Origin: Aurantiochytrium sp. KH105
Lineage: Eukaryota; Sar; Bigyra; Thraustochytrida; Thraustochytriidae
Assembly (NCBI GenBank): GCA_003116975.1
Contig: BGKB01000090.1
Location: 310,001-374,000 of the forward strand
Direction of reading: 5' to 3'
Length of the DNA: 64,000 nucleotides
Shown here: piece after piece, positions 9,602 through 20,000 of the stretch
How the letters are laid out: each line of letters opens with the position of its first letter
Position numbering within the stretch: the stretch's first letter is position 1
The notes under the pieces: model-generated
The model's input: only the letters and a program-made list of their open reading frames with translations
Told to the model about the DNA's origin: nothing
Database searches by the model: none
Position numbers and translations under genes: made by a program

Positions 9602-11083
9602 TCATAAATACATTGAAGGTGGCGCCTCATGCGCAGTTCCACCGGGGATCCGCGTTCCAAGTCCTGGTGGAGAGGAAGGTGTGGTCAGCGCGGGACGGCT
9701 ATCCGAGGGGCTCGATGAGGACGCTCTATCTTGAGACGAGCTTCCTTCATCAGAAGCGTCGAACGCATCGGCACTATTTGGGGATTGATTCGCACCAGAA
9801 AAGGTGCCTTGATGCTTGCGACTCTGCACAATCAGATATCGACTCGTCAGATAAACAAGAATCGAAAAACGCGAGACATACTTGAGAGCCTGAAGAGCAG
9901 GGTGTAGCGACCCCCCTTGCCAGGTCTTGAGCCCCTTGAAGGCTCGTTTGTGCGCAAGAAGCGTAGCGAATGAGTACACCACCAGCTTGAGGACAGAGTC
10001 GGGATCGAGGGGTTCGGGCAGCGGCTTGATAAAAACCTCGCTTTGTTGCAAGAGCCGCTCCGAGAACTGCTGCTCCATAAAGGCAAGTGTGGCAGAAACC
10101 GGACCTGTTGGCTCCACCATTTGCTGCGCCGTACGTTGCATGAGTAAACCGGCGACGACGCGGAACAAGAGTTCCGAGGCAATGGCCTTGTGACGGATTG
10201 ACGACGAGTGCCGCACACGAAAGAGAAAATGGTTTCGTGCTTGTACAAGAATGGCACGATCCGCATCTGTCATGCCGCCAATTTCCAGAAGCTGTACCAT
10301 CACCTGTGTAAGCGCCAGGACACCCGTGAGCGTGACGGGGGACGCGTGCAGAAGAGCGAAGCGTGCCCCCACGCCACTTGTCGCGCTCGCGCGGGTCACC
10401 ACGCCCGATCGGCCTTGCGTGGGTCGATTCTCGAAGCTAAAATTCCAGTAGCCTGGCGACGTGTGATACTCGAGCTGCATTTGCAGCGCGCCGTGCCACA
10501 GCAGCAAGGCGCCCAGGGGAATGACAAAGACAGCCCCTAGGACCCACGCTAATTGACGCGTGAGCTCCACAGGTAGCTTGTAAAAGAGCCCAGCCGTTGT
10601 GCAGGCCGTCAAAAGCACATGGTAAGGTGTATCGAGAGCAGATGTGGGCTGCAAGATGGCGGCCAACGCGAGTTGAACGAGTCCTTCGGCCGCAAGGAGC
10701 CTCGAGACGACTTCGCTCACAGACTCGATGGATCCGAAGCGAATTACGGCCGCCATGCCCAGCAGAATTAGACAAAGACCGATGCGTGCTTGGGATCCTC
10801 TCAAGAGCGTCGCAGCGTCGGCGCGTACGACCGACGGAAGGGCTTCTCTCCTTCTGCTCGGCGTCCGACCTCCTGCCTTGGCCGCCAAAGCTGCCGCAGC
10901 TGCATCTTGTCCGTTCCCTGCCGCCGCGCCGCTGCCATTACCGCCAGCGCCACCAGCGCCGCCCACGCTGCCAGCGCCGCGGCCTTGGCCCACGCTGCTC
11001 GGGGCGGACCCGCGGACGGCGCCAGCGCTGCGTCCGCGCGCCTCCCGCTCGCGGCCGCGCCTCCGCGAGGCGTTCTCGCTCAT
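9602..11083 (-). CDS. multi-pass membrane protein, family not recognised
   Basis: 493 residues from the ATG at 11083. The first 100 or so are Ser/Gly/Ala/Arg-rich and probably disordered. Hydrophobic segments follow: RIGLCLILLGMAAVI, GLVQLALAAIL, HVLLTACTTAGLFY, AWVLGAVFVIPLGALLLW and VTLTGVLALTQVMVQLL. Next is a soluble stretch of about 130 residues with amphipathic helices, then a last hydrophobic segment (RFSILVYLTSRYLIV). The tail is Ser/Asp/Pro-rich. There is no signal peptide, so insertion is presumably by the first helix. The five or six likely helices and long internal soluble part match no transporter family I can name. Its start lies 352 bases downstream of the CLASP stop on the same strand; that spacing is enough for a separate promoter. 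Confidence 0.8.
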   Translation of the reverse strand: MSENASRRRGREREARGRSAGAVRGSAPSSVGQGRGAGSVGGAGGAGGNGSGAAAGNGQDAAAAALAAKAGGRTPSRRREALPSVVRADAATLLRGSQARIGLCLILLGMAAVIRFGSIESVSEVVSRLLAAEGLVQLALAAILQPTSALDTPYHVLLTACTTAGLFYKLPVELTRQLAWVLGAVFVIPLGALLLWHGALQMQLEYHTSPGYWNFSFENRPTQGRSGVVTRASATSGVGARFALLHASPVTLTGVLALTQVMVQLLEIGGMTDADRAILVQARNHFLFRVRHSSSIRHKAIASELLFRVVAGLLMQRTAQQMVEPTGPVSATLAFMEQQFSERLLQQSEVFIKPLPEPLDPDSVLKLVVYSFATLLAHKRAFKGLKTWQGGSLHPALQALKYVSRFSILVYLTSRYLIVQSRKHQGTFSGANQSPNSADAFDASDEGSSSQDRASSSSPSDSRPALTTPSSPPGLGTRIPGGTAHEAPPSMYL

Positions 11084-11435
11084 CGCGGCGTCTTCCCTTT
11101 TGACGCTTTGGTGCGACGCGCTTTGGTAGCAGCCTCAGCTGACGTCTATACTACTAGTACTACTAAGCAACTGGGGCATTGCCAGGTTTTGTGGTGGCTC
11201 TGCCAGGGACTCCACTCGTCCAAGCAGACAAGTCACTCAGGCACCCGAAGATTCATCATGGCACCACAGTGGTTGCAAAGCAAATGGGGCGCTTGCTTGC
11301 GCGTTCCCAAGCAACCGGTCAGTCGCGCATCTTTCAGCCAGCCAGCCGGCCGGCCGGCCAGCCAGCCAGGAAGGAGACACGTATGCGCAATCGAAAGATT
11401 GAATTATGGAATCAGGTTCATCTACACAACTTGAA
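11084..11435. other. intergenic region between membrane-protein gene and CLASP
   Basis: 352 bases holding the membrane-protein promoter and the CLASP 3' end, both on minus. It contains a tataCTACTAGTACTACTAag inverted-repeat-like stretch near 11147-11166 and a CCAGCCAGCCGGCCGGCCGG run near 11337-11370. No coding frame is supported. Confidence 0.5.
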
Positions 11436-14400
11436 TTATGCGCGCGAGGGACCGGTCGTGAGGCGAGGGCTCAATCCGCGCTTGACGTACATTTCAACGA
11501 GCGTGCGCTTCTCCTTCTTGAGCATGGCCAAATATGGGTGCATAACCGTCGCACCGCAGAGCCCGTTGAGCTCCACAAAGAGAAAAGTGGCCGCCTTGCG
11601 CACACGAGGTTGCTCGTGGTCGAGGGACTCAATGAGGACCGGGTGGACTTCTGTCAGAAGATCAAGCACTGCTGGCGTTGGCAAACGCCGCAGTACGACA
11701 CGAAGCATATCGATGCATGCATCCTGGGCGTCAACCGTTGGATCGCCAAGGAACTGCAGCACAATCGGCAGCAAACGTTGCGGGTCGACCGATTCGGCAA
11801 TATGTACGAGGGTCTCCTTGGCCTTGCACACGAGCGAGACGTCGACGTGCTGCCGCAGGAATGCCAAAATCGCCGGCACCATGCTGTCCAGCGAGCTCTG
11901 GAAGCCACGCGGGTGAAAGCGTGCGAGCGCAGAGACCGTCAAGAACGCCTGCACAATGACGCTGCGTGTTGGGTCCTTGAGCTCGCCAGCGCAGGCTTGG
12001 GCCAACTGTGGCGCCCAGTGATTCCAAGCGATAGCGTGCGAAGAAGCAGAGTCCTTGGCCCATGCCTCGATCTGCTGCAGCGCCAGTTCTCGCTCACTCG
12101 CGCTGCCCATCTGAAGTCTCTGCATCACGTCCCGCAATTCCACGTCTGCATGATCTCGAAAACCTGTGGACTGCGCCGTCGCTGTCTGCGTCGAACCCCT
12201 GCTATCCATCTGTGGTGATCGTCGAGCAGCTTGCTGTGGTGAGCGTCGAGCAGCCTGCTGCGGCGAGACTTGAGCCGTCTGAGGCGAATGTCGAGCTACC
12301 TGGGGGCTTGTCTGCGCGCCAGCGCGCGTTTCCGGCGAAACGGGTGGCGATGCCGCGCCGAAAGTTTGGCCACTTGTTTCGTGCTCGGCAACGTCAAACT
12401 CGCCGCCGTCGACAATCTCCAAGTTTTCTTCTACGATTGCCGTGGCATTCTCGTCCGAGATCGCCGTTGCATCGGAGCCAGCATCGTGCGCGTCTGCACT
12501 GCTGACCAATGTGTCAGCGCCACTCATCTCCGTCTCCATCGTTGCCGTTGACTTTGCAGGCGACAAGACCGGGTTTATGAGGGACAAGGACGCGGCATCA
12601 AAAGTCCCTTCTGTTTGGCGCCGGGGAGACTCGTGGGAAGGACGAGTCAAAAATGAAGCTCGTCGCGGGGGAAGTCCTGGCTTCACTGCCAAAGCTTCAC
12701 CCTCCTCGTGCTGGTCTTTTTTCGTCGACAGAGGCGCGTCCCGCTCGTGAGAGATTGCGCTGCCCGACGAAAATCGCCTCGAGATTGACGCCCTTCTCGC
12801 CTGAGACTGGGCTGAAGGTGCGGCACTCGGGGCGCGCGGCTGGTGCAGCAAGTGTTGGGAGGGCTGCGCGGGCGCGATGCGCGGTGCATCCTCGTGGGCG
12901 CGAAGGGCACTTTCGAAACCCTGGATGCTGTCCTTACAAGCCTTGACGGCTCTCTCGCGCACATCGGATGGCATCTCACTCGAGCAGAGCTCCCCAACAA
13001 AGAGGTTCGAGTCGTATCGGTATACCGCGACCAGGACGGAGGTAGCGGCCTTCCGCATCTCGAGGTTTCGCGAAGAGAGGGATCGGTCCACGCGCCGGAC
13101 AATTTGGTAGACGTGGAGCGAGTTTGCGAAGAATGCGCGAGTCGTTGGAATGACCTTTTGCAGATATGACATGGCCGCGAGTCGCTTCGAATCGCCCTTT
13201 TGTTTGCAGAGTTCACTGAGCATCGCGGCCAGCTGATCGTGCGGGAAATTGGAAAGACAAAGATCCATGGCTTCCCCCGAGAACCTTCGAATGGGCAGCT
13301 TTCCATCCTTGGTGCCCGCCAAGAGCGCCGGCAAGAGCTGCTTGAGATAGTCGCTGAATTCCTTGGCGTGTTTGGGAAGCATGAGGCAAATGCATTTGAG
13401 GACTTCCTGAGCCACCTTGTGGTGTCTCCGTTCATCGGCAGCCTTGTTGCAAAGCGCAGGGATGAGCTTTGCCGCGAATGCGGAAGAGAATCCATTCGGG
13501 CTCTCGATCAGCGCGTTCATGATGGCATCAACAGCATCCTTTCGAGCAGACCAGTGCGGGTTGCTCTCGAGTTCGCGGAGATTCGCGTTGAGAGAAGCCG
13601 GGGTGGCCTCGGCGCCTGCATCCTGGACACTCGACGCATAGTTGGTTGCAGCAGCAGAGCTCAAGGTTTTGGGGTTGCCGAGCACGTCGTGCGAAGCGGT
13701 CACAGCTGCCGATCCCGTCGAACGCGCGGTTGCATTCGAGGGACCCGGCTCAACTCGCATAGCAGAGCCGAGTGCTGTTCTACCATCCGCAGCATTACTT
13801 GCTGTTGCAGCTTGACCTGCGGTTGGTCCAGCTCGTATGGGGCGTGTCGCGATGCGCTGCGCGCCGCCAACGCGTCTTGCTCCTGCTTGCGCTGTTGCTG
13901 AAGTTCGTGTCGCGCGCCCCGCAAGAGAGGCTGTCGAAGCGCCTCCTGTCTCGGCGTAATCTCCGGGCTGATAAGTGCGCGTCTCGCGCGTTCTGAGTGG
14001 CGGAGACGGCTGCGTTTCGCCCATGTTCTCGGCGGCGGCTGGGGCTCGATGCACCCGCTGCGGGCCCGCGCGAAGAGGTCGGCCCGCTGCACGCGAGTTT
14101 GCTGCATTTGGAGCAGCTGGCGGGGATACCTGCTGCTGTGGGCGTTGCTGCTGCTGCTGTTGTTGCTGTTGCTGCTGATGGTGAAGACTCAGAGGCGCAC
14201 GCTGGCGCACGGCAGGGGAGATGGGGCGGCGCGCGCTTGCGCCGCGGGACCCATCGTTTGCGCCAGTCTCGACAGCAAGGTCGTCGCTCGTTTTAAATGA
14301 CATCATCATGTCAGAGCGGAACGATCCGGCATCGGCCTCGCTGCCAGACTCGGAAGGCGTTTCAAGAGGACTGTGCGCGGCGGCCAAAACGTTGCCTGGA

Positions 14401-15395
14401 ATATTGCTCGCTGGTACAAAGGAGTCGCGCGGAGAAGACCGCGCACGGACTCGAAAGTCGTCGCCGCGCTCCAGCTGAACATCTGTTTGTACATCGCGCA
14501 GACGGCGCTGCGATGCAGCGTCGAGACCTGCCATGATTTGTTCGGCGATTTCCGGGCTTCTTGCACGTAGGACCCAGTAGCAGGCACGCGCAGCGCGACG
14601 CACGGCATCGTCTGCGTCATTGATTGCTGATTTGACGGCCGCGCGAACCTCGGCCATGCGGCGATTGCCTGCAGTCTTACTCATCGAGGGCCAGCGCCGA
14701 AGAGCGAGGTCGATGTACTCGACGCACACTAGCCGGTGGTGCACAGCCTTGTCGCTGCAGCCTTCGCAGACACGCGAGAGAATTTTGCCCACGCCAAGAG
14801 GGGCAGCGCTCGATATAATGGCGCGAATGCAGCTATCTGCAGCTTCGGAGATAACCTTGATTGACACGCACGTTTGTTTGAGACAGGCCTCCACGACTGC
14901 GTAGGCAAGGGAGGAGAAGCGAGGCGGCCACTTCATGGTACCGCTGGCGATGCCTTCTGTCTGGTACGCGGCAGCAAGCGCGGCAAAGGTGCTGCATGCC
15001 TCCTTGACAATGACCGAGCGAAGTTCCTTGATTTGGTTCAGGAGCGGGTCCCGGAGACGGACGAGACATTCGAGGAACTCGTCGTACTTTGCGGCGCCGC
15101 GTTCTGCTGCCTTGCCGAGGCGCTGGAGCGCGGATCCGCGGTCGGACCAGTCGGCGTCTTTCTTTTCGAGCACCTTGATGGCAAACTCGCATTCCCTTGC
15201 AAGTTCCCTCAAGTCGATCGTTGCCGCGTTTTCGTCATTCTCTCCGTGCTGCTGCTGTACAGCGACCTGTTTTTCAAGCACCGCGGGTTGCCGTCCTCCG
15301 TTCTTCTCGCGAAGCGGTTGTTGTTCGGGCTGTTGCTGGTGCTGGTGGTGCTGGGACCCGTGTTGGCCCAGCGTCGCTAAGTTTTCCTTGTCCAT
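11436..15395 (-). CDS. CLASP: CLASP-family microtubule-stabilising protein (TOG domains)
   Basis: 1,319 residues from the ATG at 15395. Three HEAT-rich regions look like TOG domains: about 60-290 (DWSDRGSALQRLGKAAERGA opening helix), about 590-820 (opening SNPHWSARKDAVDAIMNAL, the signature CLASP TOG arrangement) and a C-terminal one, about 1080-1310. Long Ser/Pro/Ala/Arg-rich linkers between them carry polyQ runs (N-terminus and near 400-430) and a short RRSPQQAA-type repeat near 1035-1065. CLASPs bind the microtubule lattice, suppress catastrophe and promote rescue during mitosis, polarity and flagellar-root organisation. Length and TOG spacing fit fungal and metazoan CLASPs. I see no clear SxIP EB1-binding motif. 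A CGCT array lies 110-135 bases upstream of the ATG. It is divergent from the NEL-domain gene. Confidence 0.93.
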   Translation of the reverse strand: MDKENLATLGQHGSQHHQHQQQPEQQPLREKNGGRQPAVLEKQVAVQQQHGENDENAATIDLRELARECEFAIKVLEKKDADWSDRGSALQRLGKAAERGAAKYDEFLECLVRLRDPLLNQIKELRSVIVKEACSTFAALAAAYQTEGIASGTMKWPPRFSSLAYAVVEACLKQTCVSIKVISEAADSCIRAIISSAAPLGVGKILSRVCEGCSDKAVHHRLVCVEYIDLALRRWPSMSKTAGNRRMAEVRAAVKSAINDADDAVRRAARACYWVLRARSPEIAEQIMAGLDAASQRRLRDVQTDVQLERGDDFRVRARSSPRDSFVPASNIPGNVLAAAHSPLETPSESGSEADAGSFRSDMMMSFKTSDDLAVETGANDGSRGASARRPISPAVRQRAPLSLHHQQQQQQQQQQQRPQQQVSPPAAPNAANSRAAGRPLRAGPQRVHRAPAAAENMGETQPSPPLRTRETRTYQPGDYAETGGASTASLAGRATRTSATAQAGARRVGGAQRIATRPIRAGPTAGQAATASNAADGRTALGSAMRVEPGPSNATARSTGSAAVTASHDVLGNPKTLSSAAATNYASSVQDAGAEATPASLNANLRELESNPHWSARKDAVDAIMNALIESPNGFSSAFAAKLIPALCNKAADERRHHKVAQEVLKCICLMLPKHAKEFSDYLKQLLPALLAGTKDGKLPIRRFSGEAMDLCLSNFPHDQLAAMLSELCKQKGDSKRLAAMSYLQKVIPTTRAFFANSLHVYQIVRRVDRSLSSRNLEMRKAATSVLVAVYRYDSNLFVGELCSSEMPSDVRERAVKACKDSIQGFESALRAHEDAPRIAPAQPSQHLLHQPRAPSAAPSAQSQARRASISRRFSSGSAISHERDAPLSTKKDQHEEGEALAVKPGLPPRRASFLTRPSHESPRRQTEGTFDAASLSLINPVLSPAKSTATMETEMSGADTLVSSADAHDAGSDATAISDENATAIVEENLEIVDGGEFDVAEHETSGQTFGAASPPVSPETRAGAQTSPQVARHSPQTAQVSPQQAARRSPQQAARRSPQMDSRGSTQTATAQSTGFRDHADVELRDVMQRLQMGSASERELALQQIEAWAKDSASSHAIAWNHWAPQLAQACAGELKDPTRSVIVQAFLTVSALARFHPRGFQSSLDSMVPAILAFLRQHVDVSLVCKAKETLVHIAESVDPQRLLPIVLQFLGDPTVDAQDACIDMLRVVLRRLPTPAVLDLLTEVHPVLIESLDHEQPRVRKAATFLFVELNGLCGATVMHPYLAMLKKEKRTLVEMYVKRGLSPRLTTGPSRA

Positions 15396-15504
15396 CGCGC
15401 CGCCAACCTTGTCGTCGCTGCTCTCCAGCGCGCTTCGCTGCCTTCGTTCGTCCGGTCGGTCGGTCGGTCCTCTACAGCCCCGCGGCGCAGACTTTGCTCT
15501 CGCT

Positions 15505-15530
15505 CTCGCTCGCTCGCTCGCTCGCTCGCG
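15505..15530. repeat. (CGCT)n microsatellite, promoter-proximal
   Basis: Six or more CGCT units just upstream of the CLASP ATG, the same motif as at 4413-4442. Confidence 0.85.
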
Positions 15531-15783
15531 CCTGCTGCTCGGCTCTCCTGCTCGTTTCGGGCTGCTCGGTGCTGCTTTTGCTCTTTGCTTTTGGCTTTTG
15601 CTGCCTCGTCTCGCCAGCCAGGTCCTGGCGGCCGACGGTTATACACATTCATGCTCTGCTCTGGAACTGGGGCCTGTACCGCTAACACGTATACTGGCCA
15701 ACTACTAGCAAGCTCCTTAAAAGATTAACATGGCCGCTGGATGATGGGATGGCCGGGCGAGCTGCAAGGGAACGGCCACGACT

Positions 15784-15831
15784 GCATCGCATCGCATCGC
15801 ATCGCATCGCATCGCATCGCATCGCATCGCG
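15784..15831. repeat. (GCATC)n pentanucleotide array
   Basis: Nine or more perfect GCATC units in the CLASP/NEL intergenic region. Confidence 0.95.
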
Positions 15832-17017
15832 GCGTGCCGTTGCGATTGGTGACGGAGGACGAAGAGACAGCTGCTTCTCGCTCGTGCAAGAAGCAGAAGA
15901 CGCACGCTATCTTCTTGAACAAGATGCAAGGTACACATCATTTTGACGCGAGGGATTGAGGCTTATTTTTCTTCGGGAATGACGCCGGGATGCTCGAAAA
16001 GAGAGAGCGAGAGAGCGGGAGAGCTGGGAATGAAACGGCACGGCCTCGAGATGATCGACGAAATGGTCCGAGACATGCTGTAGCGTCTCCATCTTTTTCT
16101 AAATCAGCAGTCTCTGGCAGCTAGACTGCTCGCAACGTTTTTTTTCTTGTTCTCACCATTGTCGTCATCACCATCTTCATCATCTTTTCCACCGTCATCG
16201 TCCTCTCGCCTTGCGCGTCACCCTCGTCTCCAAGATGATTTGCTCTCTTCCCCAGGGCTAGCGCACTCGGCTAGTACCCAGGCCTATTATCAGCAAGCCG
16301 CAGTGCAGGCGCTCTCGGGTTCCCCGAGGAAACAAACGCCTCCGCCTCGTGCCACAGTCGCAGCCTCCTCCTCCGCCTCCTCTCCTCCCTCTTTTCGGCA
16401 CTCGAGCCGCGCCGGCATCCCGCGACGCCTCCAACCATGTCTCCCTCGCGTCCTCCAGCTAGCTCCCCGTCGCCTCGCTCGCCCTCGCCGCATCCCCTTC
16501 CCAGGGCCCGGAGTCGCGCTCTGGGCCCCGGAAATCCGGGCCCGGATGCGCTCGATTGCCGCGGGGACGCCTGCCGCCGGTCCCCGGAGCCGCGACGCCT
16601 TCTCGCTCCCTCCCGCCCTGCGTCACGGCGGGGTCGCAGCAGCAGCAGAGCCTCGAGCCGAGGCCGCGCGGGGGGCGGCGGAGCGCGCGGCGCGGCGCGG
16701 GAGAGCGAGGACGCGCGCGGAGGCGGCGCGCGCGGGAGGAGCTTGGCGCGCGGAGTCGGCGGCGGCGGCGGCGGTTGGGACGCGGCGCTCGCTTTCTTTG
16801 CTGCTTTCCGCGTCTCGGCCGAGGAGTTCTCTGCGATTTTCAAACAGCCAGACGCAGCGATTTTCAAACAACAGACAGACAGCGAACCGGAGGAGGTCGG
16901 CCGCGACGAAGCCGGGCTTCGTTGGAAACAAAACCCGAACGAGGACGGCGGCGAGGAGGACGAGCACAGGGAGGACGCGGACGCGGAGGACGAGGCGCGG
17001 CGGCGGGGAGTCGCGGC

Positions 17018-20000
17018 ATGCTGGGCCGCCTGCTGTGCCGGCCGGGCGCCGCGCGGCGCAGGGGCTCGGCGCCGCCAAGGGTCCCTGGCGACGCAGCTGA
17101 CGCGGACGAGGAGGGCCCAGACGAGAACCGCGCTGCGGAGAACCTCGAAGGCGACGCCAGCGCGAGCAGCGCGGGAAGACGCCGCGCGCGGAGCGCGGCG
17201 GTACCGCTGCGCGAGACCCCGGGTGAGCCCGCGGCGCTGGCGCAGCGAGATCGACGGCGTCGAGCAGCTGCACCGGCGGCAGGAGCAGGAGCGCCCGACC
17301 GCCGAACCGCCGCAACCGGTGATGGCAATCGCGCCACGAGCAGAACGAGCCTGTCGTCACGCCGCAGGGTGCGACGCAGCCGGCGCAATCATCGGAATGG
17401 TGCCACGCAGGCCGAGGGAGCCGCACACGAGGACGACGCTTCCTCGTGGAACCTCGTCGAACCGCAGTTCTTTGAAGCCGTCCGGGCGGCTGGCAAAAGC
17501 CGTTTAACAATCACGTCAGAACTCTGGCAAGATGTTCTCTTCAAGCACGAGGCTTTCCTGGCGCGCCTCCAGGAATGCAATGTCAGCGAAATCGACATTC
17601 GTGGCGCAGATATCAACGAGGACCTTGCAACACAACTTGTAGAGGTCGTCGGAAACAACCTGCAGCACCTACGGTCCTGCCGCATCGAAGCGTGTAGACT
17701 TCCCGGACGCGGCCACGCCGGCGACTTTGTCGAAGCGCTTGGTTGCCATCGCTCCAAGCTCGAAACTTTGTCTCTTAAAGGAAGCGCCGTTCAGGAATGC
17801 GGCAAAGTATTTGCTTTTCGAGGCTCTATCTCTCACGACGAGGTCTCGGGCGTCATCGAATATGACTATTGGTCCACCGTCCTTCTCAAGCACGTCGCGC
17901 TCAATTCTGGCCGATGGTTCTATGAAGTAGCCTTTGAACACCTTGCTAGCGGCGAATTCACGCAGATCGGCTGGGCAACGCCAGAGTTTACGTGTAACAG
18001 TTTTATCGATGGAGTGGGCGACGATGCCGAGAGCTGGGCCTTTGACACCGTCCGTCGATCCATATGGCATGATGGGCAGGAAACAAATTGGGGAGAGCGC
18101 ATGGAAGAAGGAGATACCCTTTGCTGCGTCGTAGACTTTGAGCGCGGGGAGCTGGCCTTTGGACGGAATGGTTCCTTCGATGAGCCCTTTGGCGTCGCAT
18201 TCGAAATTCCACCCGGAATCTCCTTGCGCCCTGCGCTCACCGCAGGGAAAAATATGCGGCTGGCTCTTAATGTGAGCGGCGCGCAATCCAACCCACCCCA
18301 GGACGCTCTACCCATTTCAGAGTGGATCCGAGGCGAACACCGTCTCAGTACGCAATGGTTTGTAGGTAGCATTTGCCGACTTGCTGCGCGTAAAACGTTG
18401 CGGACCCTGGATCTATCAAACAACGACCTCGATGCAGCGTCTATTGCTCGAATCATTGCTGCGGCGCAGGCTCTTCCCATTGAGAGCCTCCTCCTTGCGG
18501 GCAACAATGCATCTCGCAAGTCTGCTCTGGCCGTTGCCTCGCTCCTCGCTGAGAATGGCACGCTACGTGTACTCGATCTCTCTCGAAACTGCCTCGGGCT
18601 CAAGCGTCGTCGTGTCTCGGTGTCGAGCCGTCGAGATGACAAAGATCTCAACGCAGAAGAAGATGATGAAGATCTCAACGCAGAAGAAGATGCCGAAGAA
18701 CAAGGAGGAGTATTCGGCAGCGACGGAGGCAGCGGACCGGTCGGCCGTCTCGATGATCCGCGCGAGCATCCCGTTTCCCATTACTTGTGCAACGCACTCG
18801 CTCACAACAGCACGCTGACGACTCTTTTGCTCGGCGACAACGCCCTCGATACATCGGAGACCAGCTCCATCGCAGAGGCTATCGTGCACGGTGGCAGTGT
18901 CCGCACGCTGTCTCTTGCGGGCAATAAAGTCTCGTCGGTCACAGTGGCTTCGCTTCTTTCGAGTGAGTCTGCGCTGGAAGATCTCGATCTGTCTCGCATT
19001 GGTCTATCGGAACAAGGTGCCGGGGCAATGGATTTGCTTTCCATGTCAGCCCAAATTCGCCGCATCGTCCTCCGAGGAAACCCGCTGGTCACGCCTCCGC
19101 GGCGCAGTCGTTCGCGATCTAGCGTAATTCGTCCCACCAGAAGCAGTTCTGCCCGTGAAGCGGAAGCAAGATTCCGCTCAAGGTCCTCTGGGGCAGCCAG
19201 GGGACTTGCTGCTGCAGCGCACTCGCTCCTTCAAGTTCTCTCAAGGTCTTCCACGCTCGAAAGCGTGGATCTCGGCAACACCGGTCTCGATTTTCGCTAT
19301 ACGGAGGATCTTGCGCGACTTGTCGTGGGTAACCCGGCTTTGGAAGTCCTTCGCATCGATAAGAACATGCTCGAAAGCGAGTCAATGGAAACGCTCGCGC
19401 GCGCCCTCGAGACATCGAGTCTCCAGGAACTTGACGTCAGCGAAAACCCGATTGGCGCGGAAGCTTGCGCGCAAATGCTCTTTAGCGCCTCCAAACTCAA
19501 CGTCTTTGTGGCTCGTATGTGCGAGATTGGGCTCGAGACCGCAGAGGAGGACTCCGTCGCGCTCACCGCGTTAACCAATGCCGTGCGGCAGCATGAGTCT
19601 CTTGTGTGTCTCAATATCGGCCAGAATGCCCTCCGATCGCCGCAAGTCGCAGCTCAACTTCTTGGAAGTGCAATTTGCGGCAGCACATCCCTTAGGCGTG
19701 TGAACATGAGTGGAATGGGGTTTGGACTCGATGGCATTCGCGGTCTCGTGCAGGAACTACAAGAATGTGGCGATCTGGATGAGCTCGATCTCTCCGAGAA
19801 CGATGCTTCCTACAAGGGCATGCAAAATTTCATATCCTTTGCGCTTGATCGCCGGGCAACGGTGAAAGCGTTGAAACTGTCTGGAAATTCGCCAAGCGAC
19901 GTACTTCCACATGTTCTCGAATCACTCGCAAGTCTCTCTTTTGGATCACGACTCTCACTGTTGCGTCGCATGATGCTCACCGTCCCGGAAGACCCAGGCC

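Larger units (their letters stand above)
15396..17017. promoter_or_regulatory. divergent intergenic region, CLASP / SPRY-LRR-NEL gene
   Basis: 1.6 kb. It holds a CGCT array (15505-15530), a GTATAC palindrome (15689-15694) and a GCATC array (15784-15831). From about 16150 a very GC-rich Ser/Pro/Arg/Ala-coding-like stretch leads into the NEL gene. Open frames at 16147-17100 and 16437-17507 have no ATG-supported domain and compete with one another, so I treat the stretch as leader or promoter. A tandem pair of GCGATTTTCAAACA lies near 16835-16870. Confidence 0.5.

Noticed and set aside
16147-17507. Long overlapping open frames in the GC-rich stretch before the NEL gene
   Set aside because: They are Ser/Pro/Arg/Ala-rich and compete with one another, and I see no ATG-led protein or domain. 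High GC alone keeps frames open. The NEL frame is preferred because it continues into SPRY and LRR motifs.
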